Assembly (NCBI RefSeq): GCF_012985465.1
Contig: NZ_JAAQWN010000004.1
Span: 62,001 to 126,000 of the forward strand
DNA from: Pseudomonas sp. WS 5079
GTDB taxonomy: Bacteria > Pseudomonadota > Gammaproteobacteria > Pseudomonadales > Pseudomonadaceae
DNA: 64,000 nt
Reading direction: 5' to 3'
The translations under genes and the position numbers were made by a program. Position 1 is the first letter of the stretch, and the number at the start of each line of letters is the position of its first letter. Under the pieces are notes generated by a model, which searched no databases, had not been told where the DNA came from, and saw only the letters and a program-made list of their open reading frames with translations. Of this stretch, positions 42,635 to 50,859 are shown piece after piece.

Positions 42635-43435
42635 TCAATACTCGCGCACGGGAATGCCTTTGGGGCGGGAGTTGTAACCGGGTAAGTGCAGGCCACCATC
42701 GACGTGAATGGTCTCGCCAGTGATAAAGCGCGACATCTCCGAAGCGAGGAATACCACCACCGGCCCGATATCAGCTTCAGGCTCGCCACAGCGCCCCAAC
42801 GGACGCATCGAAGCGGACATTTCGGCAAACCCCGGGTTCTCTGCAGCGAGTTTGTGAAAGGTCGCACCCATCGCAGTCGGTGCGATGGCATTGGTTCGAA
42901 TGTTGAACCGCCCCCATTCAGAAGCCGCGCTACGAGTCAGCCCCACGATCGCTGCCTTTGCCGTGTTGTAGTCGCCGTGCAACCAGGCGCCGATCTCGAT
43001 ATCGATGGAATAGAAGTTGATAATCTTGCCGCCGCCTCTCGCTTTCATGTGGGGCAGTGCGGCTTTCATCGCCCACCAGGCCGCCCACACTGTAGAACCG
43101 AGGGTTTTCTCCAGCATCGCGTCGGTTTTTTCTTCCAGAAGGACATTGGGTGTTGGCGCAAAGGCGTTGTTAACCAATATGTCCAGACCACCGAACTGAT
43201 CAACGGCCAATTGCACGGCAGCTTCGATATCGGCCTTGCTGCACACGTCGGTCTTGATGAACACCGCTTGGGCACCCAGCGCTTTGAGTTCGGCGACTAT
43301 GGCCTCGCCACTGGTGACATCCAGCTCGGCGACCACCACAGCAGCGCCCTCTTTGGCAAAGTTCAGCGCGATACCGCGGCCTATTCCGCCACCTGCACCG
43401 GTAATCAACGCGACCTGTTCGTTTAGCAGTGCCAT
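42635..43435 (-). CDS. ditI: Short-chain dehydrogenase/reductase
   Basis: The 266-residue classical SDR has the cofactor motif TGAGGGIGRGIAL, NNAFA, a catalytic Ser in NFYSIDIE and the YNTAK pair. It oxidises or reduces an alcohol/ketone, perhaps the 3- or 7-position oxygen or a dihydrodiol. GGAG before ATG 43435 (the frame also opens at a GTG two codons earlier). It is divergent from the DUF2889 gene across a perfect regulon dyad. Symbol assigned by content and order in the dit cluster. Confidence 0.75.
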   Translation of the reverse strand: MALLNEQVALITGAGGGIGRGIALNFAKEGAAVVVAELDVTSGEAIVAELKALGAQAVFIKTDVCSKADIEAAVQLAVDQFGGLDILVNNAFAPTPNVLLEEKTDAMLEKTLGSTVWAAWWAMKAALPHMKARGGGKIINFYSIDIEIGAWLHGDYNTAKAAIVGLTRSAASEWGRFNIRTNAIAPTAMGATFHKLAAENPGFAEMSASMRPLGRCGEPEADIGPVVVFLASEMSRFITGETIHVDGGLHLPGYNSRPKGIPVREY

Positions 43436-43460
43436 AGCCACTCCATTTCTTGTTTTTTAG

Positions 43461-43485
43461 TGAACATTTTTGGTTATAGTGTTCA
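43461..43485. promoter_or_regulatory. dit regulon dyad between ditI and the DUF2889 gene
   Basis: TGAACA-N13-TGTTCA, with spacer TTTTTGGTTATAG, has perfectly complementary half-sites and is the reference copy of the motif. It is centred 38 bases before ditI and could serve both divergent genes. Confidence 0.65.
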
Positions 43486-43536
43486 AATATAGCTGATTTC
43501 GTCAGCCTGAACAGCATTGAAGCAAGGATATTGAGG

Positions 43537-44277
43537 ATGAGTGTATTTCGTCGCCGCGTAGACATCATTGCTCATCCCGGCAATGGCACGGGCGAAGTCC
43601 GAGCCGCGCTGGAAGACGACTTCCACCACTTCCGTGTCTGGGTCTGCCACCATCAAGGTGAAGTCACCGCCATTGGCGGCGAAGCGCTTCGCTACCCTTA
43701 TTCCTTGTGCCCTCAGGCTTGCGATCAATTACAGCACCTGGTGGGCATGAAACTGGACCGGATAGCCCACTCGGTCACCCGTCAGACCGATGCCAGTCAT
43801 CAATGCACCCATCTGCTGGACCTCGCGGGCCTCGCTGTCGCGGCGGCCGCTCGAGGCCCCCACCAGCGCCGTTATGACATCAACGTCGGCCAGCGTATTG
43901 CCAATCACACTCGCGCTACGTTGCTGTGCGACGGCGTTGAAAAGCTGAGCTGGGAAGTCGATGGCACCCTGATCGAAAGACCAGCCCCCTACTGCGGCAT
44001 CAACCTTCGCGAAGGTATGGCACGCTGGGCACTGAGCACCCTCAATGAAGAAGCCGCCGAAGCGGCTCTTTTGCTTCGCCGCTGCACCCTGATTTCGATG
44101 GGGCGTGCGTACAACCTCGACGCCCAGATTCACGCCGCTACCAGCGCCCTCTGCTACAGCCAGCAACCCGAACGTGCGGAGCAGGCACTGCGCATGAAAG
44201 GCTCGACTCTGGATTTCAGCCACGAGCAGCTCAAGTTGTGCGCAGAGGATCAGCAATGGCTGAGACAACAGCAATAG
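43537..44277 (+). CDS. DUF2889 domain protein
   Basis: The 246-residue protein has the DUF2889 features FRRRVDIIAHPGNGTGEVRAALEDD (shown in part), LCPQACDQLQ and THLLDLAGLAV. The family is found beside aromatic and steroid catabolic genes but has no assigned reaction. The start is ATG 43537 with a TTGAGG just ahead. The conserved His, Asp and Glu residues suggest an enzyme rather than a structural protein. It is encoded opposite to ditI and converges with ditA2. Confidence 0.7.
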   Translation: MSVFRRRVDIIAHPGNGTGEVRAALEDDFHHFRVWVCHHQGEVTAIGGEALRYPYSLCPQACDQLQHLVGMKLDRIAHSVTRQTDASHQCTHLLDLAGLAVAAAARGPHQRRYDINVGQRIANHTRATLLCDGVEKLSWEVDGTLIERPAPYCGINLREGMARWALSTLNEEAAEAALLLRRCTLISMGRAYNLDAQIHAATSALCYSQQPERAEQALRMKGSTLDFSHEQLKLCAEDQQWLRQQQ

Positions 44278-44361
44278 CCGCTTCGCTCTTGCGTCAAGAA
44301 CAGAGCGGCCAATGCCTTCAAGGTACGGCGATCCGGGTTCAAACCAGACCGCCGGTACGAA

Positions 44362-44937
44362 CTAGAGGAAGACGGCCAGATTGGGTGTTCCAAGCACCGC
44401 CTGGTCAATGATGACTTCGCGCCGCGCCAACTTGAATCCCACTTCACTCAGGCGCAGCACATCACGCCGTTCGCCACTGATAATGTCGACGTGGTGGTCC
44501 TTGAACCGGCTACGGGTCAGCAGCAGGTAACTGGTCACCACAAACTCATCGCTCTTGTCGGTTTCTTCGACAAACACGTTGGTCACCAGACGTCGGGTAC
44601 GCGAAGGAGGATCTTCCGCCCAGGCACTTTTGCCGGACAGGCGCAGGATTCGGCCCATGATCGAGCGGTAGTCATCGTGGTAATGCTGAACGCTGCGCAC
44701 GATGGTGGTTTTCAACTCGGCGGCCAAGCGCGTCTGGCGTAGCGGCACTGTGTACACCAGGTCGGTGTCCAGGCGTTCGGCCCACTCCTGCAGGCGAATC
44801 TGGTCCAGCAGCGTGGCTTCCTCGTAGAGAAAGGTCACCACATCGTTGTAAATCGGCGAGCCTACCGGTACTCGCTTGGTACCGACTGGGGAACCCGGCT
44901 GGATATCCTCCACACCGCGTTGTTGAACCTGAGCCAT
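44362..44937 (-). CDS. ditA2: Ring-hydroxylating dioxygenase beta subunit
   Basis: The 191-residue protein has the cystatin-like fold of dioxygenase small subunits (VVTFLYEEATLLDQIRLQEW near residue 34, HHVDIISGERRDVLRL near the end). It packs with DitA1 in an alpha3beta3 enzyme that hydroxylates 7-oxodehydroabietic acid. GAGGGAA precedes the ATG. It lies 90 bases after ditA1 on the same strand. Confidence 0.87.
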   Translation of the reverse strand: MAQVQQRGVEDIQPGSPVGTKRVPVGSPIYNDVVTFLYEEATLLDQIRLQEWAERLDTDLVYTVPLRQTRLAAELKTTIVRSVQHYHDDYRSIMGRILRLSGKSAWAEDPPSRTRRLVTNVFVEETDKSDEFVVTSYLLLTRSRFKDHHVDIISGERRDVLRLSEVGFKLARREVIIDQAVLGTPNLAVFL

Positions 44938-45027
44938 GAGTCATTCCCTCACTTTTATTCTTGTTAATGCGGTTTCCAGCAACTGCGGCCCCTCAGGACC
45001 GCAGTCATACCAGGCGTAACAGACGCT

Positions 45028-46428
45028 TTACTTGTCGTCCGATGCAGTCATCAGCTCATGCCAGTACAACCACCAGTGCCACTGGGTATCGTCCTTGGTG
45101 AAACCTTCGTTGACGATGCCCGGGCCAGGCCAGCCTTCCGGCGCCCCCGTTTCAAAGACTGCCTGGTACTTCATCGTGCTCTTGCGGCCCATCGCCCCCT
45201 TGGCAGCCAGCGTCATGTGCGGCCAGGTATCGGAGTCATCCTGCTCGACCATGCCGGACGTGCCGAACAGCTGGATGGTTTGCTTGAGCATCTTGTCGCG
45301 CAATTCCGGGGAAGCGTCTTTCTCGGCAAATACCCAGTTGACGAACTCGAGCTTGTCCGGACCTTGCGGCACGTAGGCGTGCAGGGTCATCGAGCCGACG
45401 ACAGTGCCATCCGGCTGCGGAATGTAGACAAAACCGAAAAGAATGTTCGGGAACATTCCACCGACTTGCGGCGGCATGCTGGTGAGCACTTTCAACTGAT
45501 CTTCGGTCAAGTTGCGTGCCAGCTGTTCGACCATGTCGGCGGTCATGCCGGCAGGCGGCAATGCTTCCAGCTTCTGCTGCACACTCAACTCTGCCGGATC
45601 GAGGCCGGTCAGGCGCTTGATCTTGCGCGCCAGGTCGATGCAGCGCAGGGCATGGCCATGGGGCGAGCTGATTTCAACTCCGATCATTTCCGGGCTGAGG
45701 TCGGCTGTTTCACCCTCGCCTTTCTTGGCGTAATTGCCCACTTCGCCCAGCCAACGGTGCAAGGTCAGTGTGTGGAAACCGTCAGCCGCCGATTGCTCGC
45801 CAGCCGTTTTCCAGTTGGCGTTAACGATAAAGCGCTGCGGTGGGCCGAGTACTTCCATGCCCTTGTCGGAGCGGCAGAACAGCATGTCGTAATACCACTT
45901 GGCATCGCCGAGGAATTCGTCAAACGACGGCCCATCGATATTCCAGGTCGCAAAGACCAGACCGCCGTACAGCGTGACCCGTGCCTTTTTCAGGCCCAGT
46001 TCTTCTTTTGGCAGCATCTTGCCGTGCATGCACTCACGCTCGACGGGTGAGCCGACAAAGTCGCCATTCGGGCGGAAGGCCCAGCCGTGGTAGATGCATT
46101 TATGAATTTGCGTGTTGCCACAATCGGCGGTGCTGATGCGCATGCCGCGGTGCGGGCACACATTGAGGTTTACAAACACCTCGCCCTCTTTACCACGGGC
46201 AACAATGACCGAGTCGGAGCCCAGGTCGCGGACCATGAAGTCCCCGGAATTGGGGATCTCCGACTCGTGACCCAGGAGTACCCAGATCTTGCCGAAGATT
46301 TTTTCCATCTCCAGCTCGTAGATTTCGCGGTCAGACAACACGCGCATTTGTACTTCACGGCTAGAGGGATAGATGAGGTCAGAGACCTTGGTTCCATCAG
46401 ACAATACGGGGCTTGTTCTTTTTAGCAT
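45028..46428 (-). CDS. ditA1: Ring-hydroxylating dioxygenase alpha subunit
   Basis: The 466-residue catalytic subunit has the Rieske site CPHRG and CIYHGW (residues about 91-116). The mononuclear iron site has ADGFHTLTLH (two His) and a later Asp in QDDSDTW. In P. abietaniphila DitA adds both oxygen atoms of O2 to ring C of 7-oxodehydroabietic acid, giving the 11,12-diol. AGGAGG lies five bases before the ATG. The regulon dyad at 46476 stands 48 bases upstream. Electrons come through ferredoxin DitA3. Confidence 0.92.
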   Translation of the reverse strand: MLKRTSPVLSDGTKVSDLIYPSSREVQMRVLSDREIYELEMEKIFGKIWVLLGHESEIPNSGDFMVRDLGSDSVIVARGKEGEVFVNLNVCPHRGMRISTADCGNTQIHKCIYHGWAFRPNGDFVGSPVERECMHGKMLPKEELGLKKARVTLYGGLVFATWNIDGPSFDEFLGDAKWYYDMLFCRSDKGMEVLGPPQRFIVNANWKTAGEQSAADGFHTLTLHRWLGEVGNYAKKGEGETADLSPEMIGVEISSPHGHALRCIDLARKIKRLTGLDPAELSVQQKLEALPPAGMTADMVEQLARNLTEDQLKVLTSMPPQVGGMFPNILFGFVYIPQPDGTVVGSMTLHAYVPQGPDKLEFVNWVFAEKDASPELRDKMLKQTIQLFGTSGMVEQDDSDTWPHMTLAAKGAMGRKSTMKYQAVFETGAPEGWPGPGIVNEGFTKDDTQWHWWLYWHELMTASDDK

Positions 46429-46475
46429 GATTGCCTCCTGATCAGAGCGTCACGACAGTAGTCGCAGCGAAATAT

Positions 46476-46500
46476 AAGACACTTTCTCTATTTATGTACA
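46476..46500. promoter_or_regulatory. dit regulon dyad upstream of ditA1
   Basis: AAGACA-N13-TGTACA, with spacer CTTTCTCTATTTA. The right half is identical to that of the ditG/DUF35 site. Distance to ditA1 is similar to that of the ditA3 site to ditA3. Confidence 0.6.
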
Positions 46501-46551
46501 TAGAATTCACTTTGTACTTGTAAGTGAATTCTTCCGTCATTCACGTACGCG

Positions 46552-47550
46552 TCAATCCTTGTTCGATGCCTTGCCCGCTTGAGTGCGCAGCACACCAATG
46601 CCGTCGATCTCCAGTTCAACCACATCGCCAGGCTTCAAATAACGCAATTGCTCCAGGCCGCAGCCGTTGCCGACCGTGCCGGAGCCCAGAAACTCGCCGG
46701 GGTACAGGGTTTCCGAGCGGGACACGTGGGCAATCACGTCTTCGAAACTCCAGCGCATATCGCGGGTATTGCCGCGCCCCCACTCCTCGCCATTGACCCG
46801 GGCGACCATGTTCAGGTCATAGGGATCACCCAGCTCATCGGCTGTCACCAGACAGGGGCCCATGATATTGGCGGTATCAAAATCCTTGCTCTTGGCCGGG
46901 CCGAGCATGCCGGGCATTTCCAGGGCCTGGGCGTCGCGGGCACTCATGTCGTTGAAGATGGTGTAGCCGACGATATGCGCCCGGGCGGCTTCACGGCTGA
47001 TGTCCTTGCCGCGCTTACCGATGTAGCAACCGAACTCCAGTTCGAAATCCATCGCCCGGCTGTAGCTCGGCCATTGAAATTCATCGTCGATGCCAATCAC
47101 CGCGAAACGGTTGCCCTTGTAGTAAATAGGCTGCTTGTTGAAAGTCTCGATGACCCGATCGTCAGCGCGGGTGTTCATCGCTTTCAGCGTGGCTTCCGGG
47201 TCTTCGGTACGCAGCGCACGGGCACGACGGGCCGCCGCGAAGCTCTGGCGCAGATGCAATTCGAAGCATGAACAGTCGCGCATTTGTGGAGGCGGCTGGA
47301 TCGGTGCACGCAGCTTCACGCTGGCACGCTCCAGCACCGCCGCCGAGGGTGCCTTAGCGACCAGTGAGCGGGCCAATTCCAGCGCCGGTTCGCCGGCCTC
47401 TACCAAAGCCAGAATGCTGCTCAACGCCACACTGTCACGACCTTCCAGCAAGCGGTAAGCGTGTTGCAGGTCGAGTACCTGCTGATCCCGATTGAGCAAT
47501 GCACCCGCGTGCTCAAACCCTTCGGCGTCGGTATACGTCACCAGTCTCAT
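46552..47550 (-). CDS. ditH: Fumarylacetoacetate hydrolase family protein, long form
   Basis: The 332-residue FAH-fold protein has an extra N-terminal domain (to about residue 120), then AMDFELEFGCYIG with the acidic metal ligands, FNDMSARDAQA, and GSGTVGNGCGLEQL. Similar enzymes hydrolyse acylpyruvates or isomerise ring-cleavage products. Its ATG overlaps ditG by four bases (TATGA), so the two are coupled. By order it is ditH, described as hydratase/isomerase-like. Confidence 0.75.
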   Translation of the reverse strand: MRLVTYTDAEGFEHAGALLNRDQQVLDLQHAYRLLEGRDSVALSSILALVEAGEPALELARSLVAKAPSAAVLERASVKLRAPIQPPPQMRDCSCFELHLRQSFAAARRARALRTEDPEATLKAMNTRADDRVIETFNKQPIYYKGNRFAVIGIDDEFQWPSYSRAMDFELEFGCYIGKRGKDISREAARAHIVGYTIFNDMSARDAQALEMPGMLGPAKSKDFDTANIMGPCLVTADELGDPYDLNMVARVNGEEWGRGNTRDMRWSFEDVIAHVSRSETLYPGEFLGSGTVGNGCGLEQLRYLKPGDVVELEIDGIGVLRTQAGKASNKD

Positions 47551-48248
47551 ACGCGACCACTCACGGGGAGCAGCGCACCGGTTACTGCTGCGGCTTCGTC
47601 GGATAAAAGAAACGCCACTACCGCCGCCAACGCCTGCGGAGTGACCCAGCGGCTGCTGTCAGCATCAGGCATGTCGGCGCGGTTGGCGGGGGTGTCAATG
47701 ATGCTCGGCAGCACAGCGTTGACCGTTACACCACGATCCTTCAGTTCCTCGGCCAACGCCTCGGTCAACCGGGCCACACCGGCCTTGGAGGCGGCATAAG
47801 CCCCCATACCTGTTGCGGCTTTGACAGAGGCCAGCGCGCCAATGTTGACGATGCGCCCGGCCTTGGAATCCAGCAGGTGTGTCAACGCGGATTGAGAACT
47901 GACCACTGCGGTACGTACGTTCATCTGATAGAGGCGATCCCAGGTCAGCAGGCTGCCACCTTCGACGGTCTCCCAGGCAAACCCGCCCGCGACATTGACC
48001 AAACCGTCGATGCCACCCAAATGCCCCGCGACCTGCTCGAACGCAGCGCTGGCCGACTCGCTCGAAGTCAGGTCGACACCACCCAGGCACAGCAGGTTTT
48101 CCGTATCCAGCAAGGCAGCTGGGGCCTCGCTACGATCCAGCAACGCCACCCGGGCGCCTCGCGCCAGCAGAAATTTGCCAAGTGCGCTGCCGAGGGCACC
48201 AAACCCGCCGGTGACGACTACCCTCTTGTCCAATAGTGATTGGGACAT
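47547..48248 (-). CDS. ditG: Short-chain dehydrogenase/reductase
   Basis: The 233-residue SDR has TGGFGALGSALG for the cofactor and YAASK for catalysis. The position of the usual catalytic Ser reads IVNIGALAS, with Gly-Ala in place of Ser-Ser, so Ser may be replaced or shifted. It follows the shared dyad at 48316 and precedes ditH. Start ATG 48248; a longer frame to 48341 would cover the operator. Confidence 0.72.
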   Translation of the reverse strand: MSQSLLDKRVVVTGGFGALGSALGKFLLARGARVALLDRSEAPAALLDTENLLCLGGVDLTSSESASAAFEQVAGHLGGIDGLVNVAGGFAWETVEGGSLLTWDRLYQMNVRTAVVSSQSALTHLLDSKAGRIVNIGALASVKAATGMGAYAASKAGVARLTEALAEELKDRGVTVNAVLPSIIDTPANRADMPDADSSRWVTPQALAAVVAFLLSDEAAAVTGALLPVSGRV

Positions 48249-48315
48249 CGCGAAATCCTCTTGTTGTTGTTTTACGGCGCGAACGGTCGATTCGCGCCTT
48301 TGTCCGGATGAATAT

Positions 48316-48340
48316 ATGACACTTTTAGAAAATATGTACA
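48316..48340. promoter_or_regulatory. dit regulon dyad between ditG and the DUF35/ditF genes
   Basis: ATGACA-N13-TGTACA, with spacer CTTTTAGAAAATA, lies in the divergent gap and could serve both transcripts. It supports the later start (48388) for the DUF35 gene, since the ATG at 48352 is only 12 bases away. Confidence 0.6.
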
Positions 48341-48387
48341 AATGATACCGTATGACTTCAAGTCAAACACTCACCTGCGGACCGCTG

Positions 48388-48786
48388 ATGCCTAGAAAAC
48401 TGCCTGCACTCAACGCCGACAACCGCGCCTTCTGGCAAGGCGGTCAACAGGGCGAACTGCTCGTTCATCGCTGCGCAGCCTGTAGCCGGTATTCCCACCC
48501 GCCCGCCCCGCTCTGCCCGCATTGCGCAAGCTTCGACGTGGCGCCGCAAGCGGTGTCCGGCAAGGGCACCGTACTTAGCTTCACCATCAACTATCAACCC
48601 TGGACCCCCGACCTGGAGGTGCCCTATGTGGTGGCGATCATCGAGCTCGTTGAGCAACCCGGCTTGCAGTTCGTGAGCAACGTGGTGGGCATGCCGGTCA
48701 CGGATGTACATATCGACATGCCGGTACGGGTCAGCTTCCTCAATGTCGAGGATGTGTGGTTGCCTCTGTTCGAGAAGGATCAGTGA
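48388..48786 (+). CDS. Zn-ribbon/OB-fold (DUF35) protein
   Basis: The 132-residue protein has an N-terminal FWQGGQQGELLVHRC helix. A rubredoxin-like zinc ribbon follows (RCAACSRY and LCPHCAS), then an OB-fold (about 60-125). The start ATG 48388 gives the family's usual length; ATG 48352 is possible. DUF35 proteins pair with thiolase-fold partners. In cholesterol degradation the DUF35 domain of ChsH2 binds Ltp2 to form a retro-aldolase. The ditF gene starts at its stop codon, so the pair is probably a complex. Confidence 0.8.
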   Translation: MPRKLPALNADNRAFWQGGQQGELLVHRCAACSRYSHPPAPLCPHCASFDVAPQAVSGKGTVLSFTINYQPWTPDLEVPYVVAIIELVEQPGLQFVSNVVGMPVTDVHIDMPVRVSFLNVEDVWLPLFEKDQ

Positions 48787-49976
48787 TGTTCGATCATCGT
48801 TATGAAAAAGACGTAGCCATTACCGGTATCGGGCAATCAGAGATCGGCCGACCGTCTACCAAGTCAGCGATGCGCCTGACCCTGGACGCCTGCCTGGAAG
48901 CCATTGCGGACGCCGGCCTGCAACGTAGCGACATCGACGGCGTGGCCTGCTGGCCGGGTGATAACAACAATGGCGACCCGTTCTCACCGGTCGGTCCCAG
49001 TGCGCTGAAGAGCGCCCTTGGGCTCAACGTCAACTGGTTCGGTGGCGGTTATGAAGGGCCCGGCCCGCTTACCGGGGTCATTAACGGGGCCATGGCGATT
49101 GCGGCGGGCCTGTGCAAGCACGTACTGGTGTTTCGCACCATCACCGAAGCGTCAGCCCGTATGCTCAACAAACAGGCCGGCGCACTGACCAACAAAACCC
49201 AGGGTCGCGACAGCAGCTACGCCTGGCAGTGGTTTACCCCGTTCAATGTGCAATCGGGCATCAATCTGATGGCGTTGTATGCCCAGCGTCACTTCCATGA
49301 ATACGGCACCCGACCGGAGCAGCTGGCGCAGATAGCCCTGACGTGTCGCCAGAACGCCATGCGCAACCCCAAGGCGCTGTACCGCACGCCGATGAGCATG
49401 GACGACTACATGGCATCGCGAATGATTTCAACGCCTCTGCGCATGTTCGACTGCGACGTGCATTGTGATGCGTCCACCGCCATCATCCTGTCCCGTCGTG
49501 ATATCGCCCAGGACCAGCCAAATAAACCAATTCGCATCGAGGCCATGGGCGCAGCGTTGAACCAGCCCTGGTCGTGGGATCAGATCTCCCTGACCAAAAT
49601 GGCCGCCTTCGATGTTGGCGAGATGATGTGGGCACGCACCGACTACACCCCGCAGGATGTTGAATCTGCGCAGTTGTATGACGGATTTTCGATCTTGACC
49701 CTGATCTGGCTTGAAGCCCTGGGCCTGTGCCCCATTGGGGAAAGTGGCGCGTTCGTCGAGGGTGGCACGCGCATCGCACTGGAGGGCAGCTTGCCCATCA
49801 ATACCAATGGCGGGCAGCTGTCTGGCGGACGCACCCACGGCCTGGGTTACGTGCATGAAGCCTGCCTGCAACTGTGGGGTCGTGCCGAAGGCCGGCAAAC
49901 CCGCGAACACCGCGTCAGTACGGTGGCAGCCGGAGGCGGCCCGCTGGGGGGTAGCCTGCTACTGGTTCGCGAGTAA
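48786..49976 (+). CDS. ditF: Thiolase-fold protein, Ltp2/SCP-X-like retro-aldolase candidate
   Basis: The 396-residue protein begins DVAITGIGQSEIGR and has thiolase fold features (GGGYEGPGPLTGVINGAMAI, YDGFSILTLIWLEALGL, LSGGRTHGLG). No Cys stands where thiolases carry the nucleophile. Lipid-transfer proteins of the Ltp2 type likewise lack it and cleave a beta-hydroxyacyl-CoA by retro-aldol reaction with Tyr residues. The start overlaps the DUF35 stop by one base (TGATG). It converges with ditR. A side-chain or ring-fragment aldol cleavage is inferred. Confidence 0.8.
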   Translation: MFDHRYEKDVAITGIGQSEIGRPSTKSAMRLTLDACLEAIADAGLQRSDIDGVACWPGDNNNGDPFSPVGPSALKSALGLNVNWFGGGYEGPGPLTGVINGAMAIAAGLCKHVLVFRTITEASARMLNKQAGALTNKTQGRDSSYAWQWFTPFNVQSGINLMALYAQRHFHEYGTRPEQLAQIALTCRQNAMRNPKALYRTPMSMDDYMASRMISTPLRMFDCDVHCDASTAIILSRRDIAQDQPNKPIRIEAMGAALNQPWSWDQISLTKMAAFDVGEMMWARTDYTPQDVESAQLYDGFSILTLIWLEALGLCPIGESGAFVEGGTRIALEGSLPINTNGGQLSGGRTHGLGYVHEACLQLWGRAEGRQTREHRVSTVAAGGGPLGGSLLLVRE

Positions 49977-49985
49977 CGGCGCGCC

Positions 49986-50771
49986 TCAGTAGAGTACGCC
50001 GGCCACTTCGCTGCAGAACTCGATCAGCGCCTTGCCCAGTTCGGCAAGGCCCTCTTCATCCCGTTGGCCACGGAACATCACCGCTGACACGGTGAAATCG
50101 ATGCTGTTGGTTGGTGAGAAGACCGGCGCCGCAATGGCAAGAATCCCCCCCGAAAAATGCCCATCGTCCATTGCCCAACCGCGCTCGGCGGCCTCTCTCA
50201 CTTCTTCGCGATAGACCTCGAGCGACAGCGGCTGGGCCCAGCGAATCGTCTCGAAACTGCTCTGTACTTCCGGATCGTCGAGGTCGATCTGCGTAGCGAA
50301 CAACCGGCCGCTGGCGCCCATCAGAATTGGCAGACGCTGACCTTCAGCCATGTCGATACGCACATCGGTCGGGCTCGCGGCGGAACTGACAATGACGATG
50401 CGGTCAGGGCTCATTTTGCGCCACAGGGTGATGGTCACCCGCTGGCGTGCAGCCAGGTTCTGCAACAGGGGTTTGGCCATTTGCACGCGGTGACCCTGAG
50501 TCACCAATTGTTCAACCAGGCGCGCCAGGCCCAGGCCCACGGTGTAACGCTTGGAAAGGGCACTGAAATCGACCACCTCCTCTTGCACCAGGGTGCGCAG
50601 GATGTTGAAGCAGGTACTTGGATTGATTTTCAGTTGCCGGGCGATGTCCACTGAACGTTCCGGCGTGCCCACCTGACTGAGATAGCGCAAGATGCGTATG
50701 GCGTTGGATACAGGCTTGACGAGGGTTGCGCCGGCCGATTTGCTGCTGTCGTTGACGTCAGTGAGTTCCAT
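49986..50771 (-). CDS. ditR: IclR-family activator DitR
   Basis: The 261-residue regulator has an N-terminal winged helix (ARQLKINPSTCFNILRTLVQ, about 45-65) and a C-terminal effector domain (GLGLARLVEQL, MAEGQRLPILMGASGRLFATQ, FSGGILAIAAPVFS). In P. abietaniphila DitR is an inducer-dependent activator of ditA3. It is the last gene of the ditA3-B-C-D-E-R string. Start ATG 50771 (the frame also opens at a TTG two codons earlier). The dyads described here are candidates for its sites. Confidence 0.87.
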   Translation of the reverse strand: MELTDVNDSSKSAGATLVKPVSNAIRILRYLSQVGTPERSVDIARQLKINPSTCFNILRTLVQEEVVDFSALSKRYTVGLGLARLVEQLVTQGHRVQMAKPLLQNLAARQRVTITLWRKMSPDRIVIVSSAASPTDVRIDMAEGQRLPILMGASGRLFATQIDLDDPEVQSSFETIRWAQPLSLEVYREEVREAAERGWAMDDGHFSGGILAIAAPVFSPTNSIDFTVSAVMFRGQRDEEGLAELGKALIEFCSEVAGVLY

Positions 50772-50859
50772 GCCCAATCCAGTAACTTTAGAGTGGCGCC
50801 ATTCTAACCTGAGAATGATTGGCGCCGTAAAAGTTTTATCTGGGAATTACTCGAACACT

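Noticed and set aside
45058..46050. 330-residue plus-strand frame opposite ditA1
   Set aside because: The minus strand encodes a Rieske dioxygenase with all ligands; the other frame is His/Arg-rich shadow.
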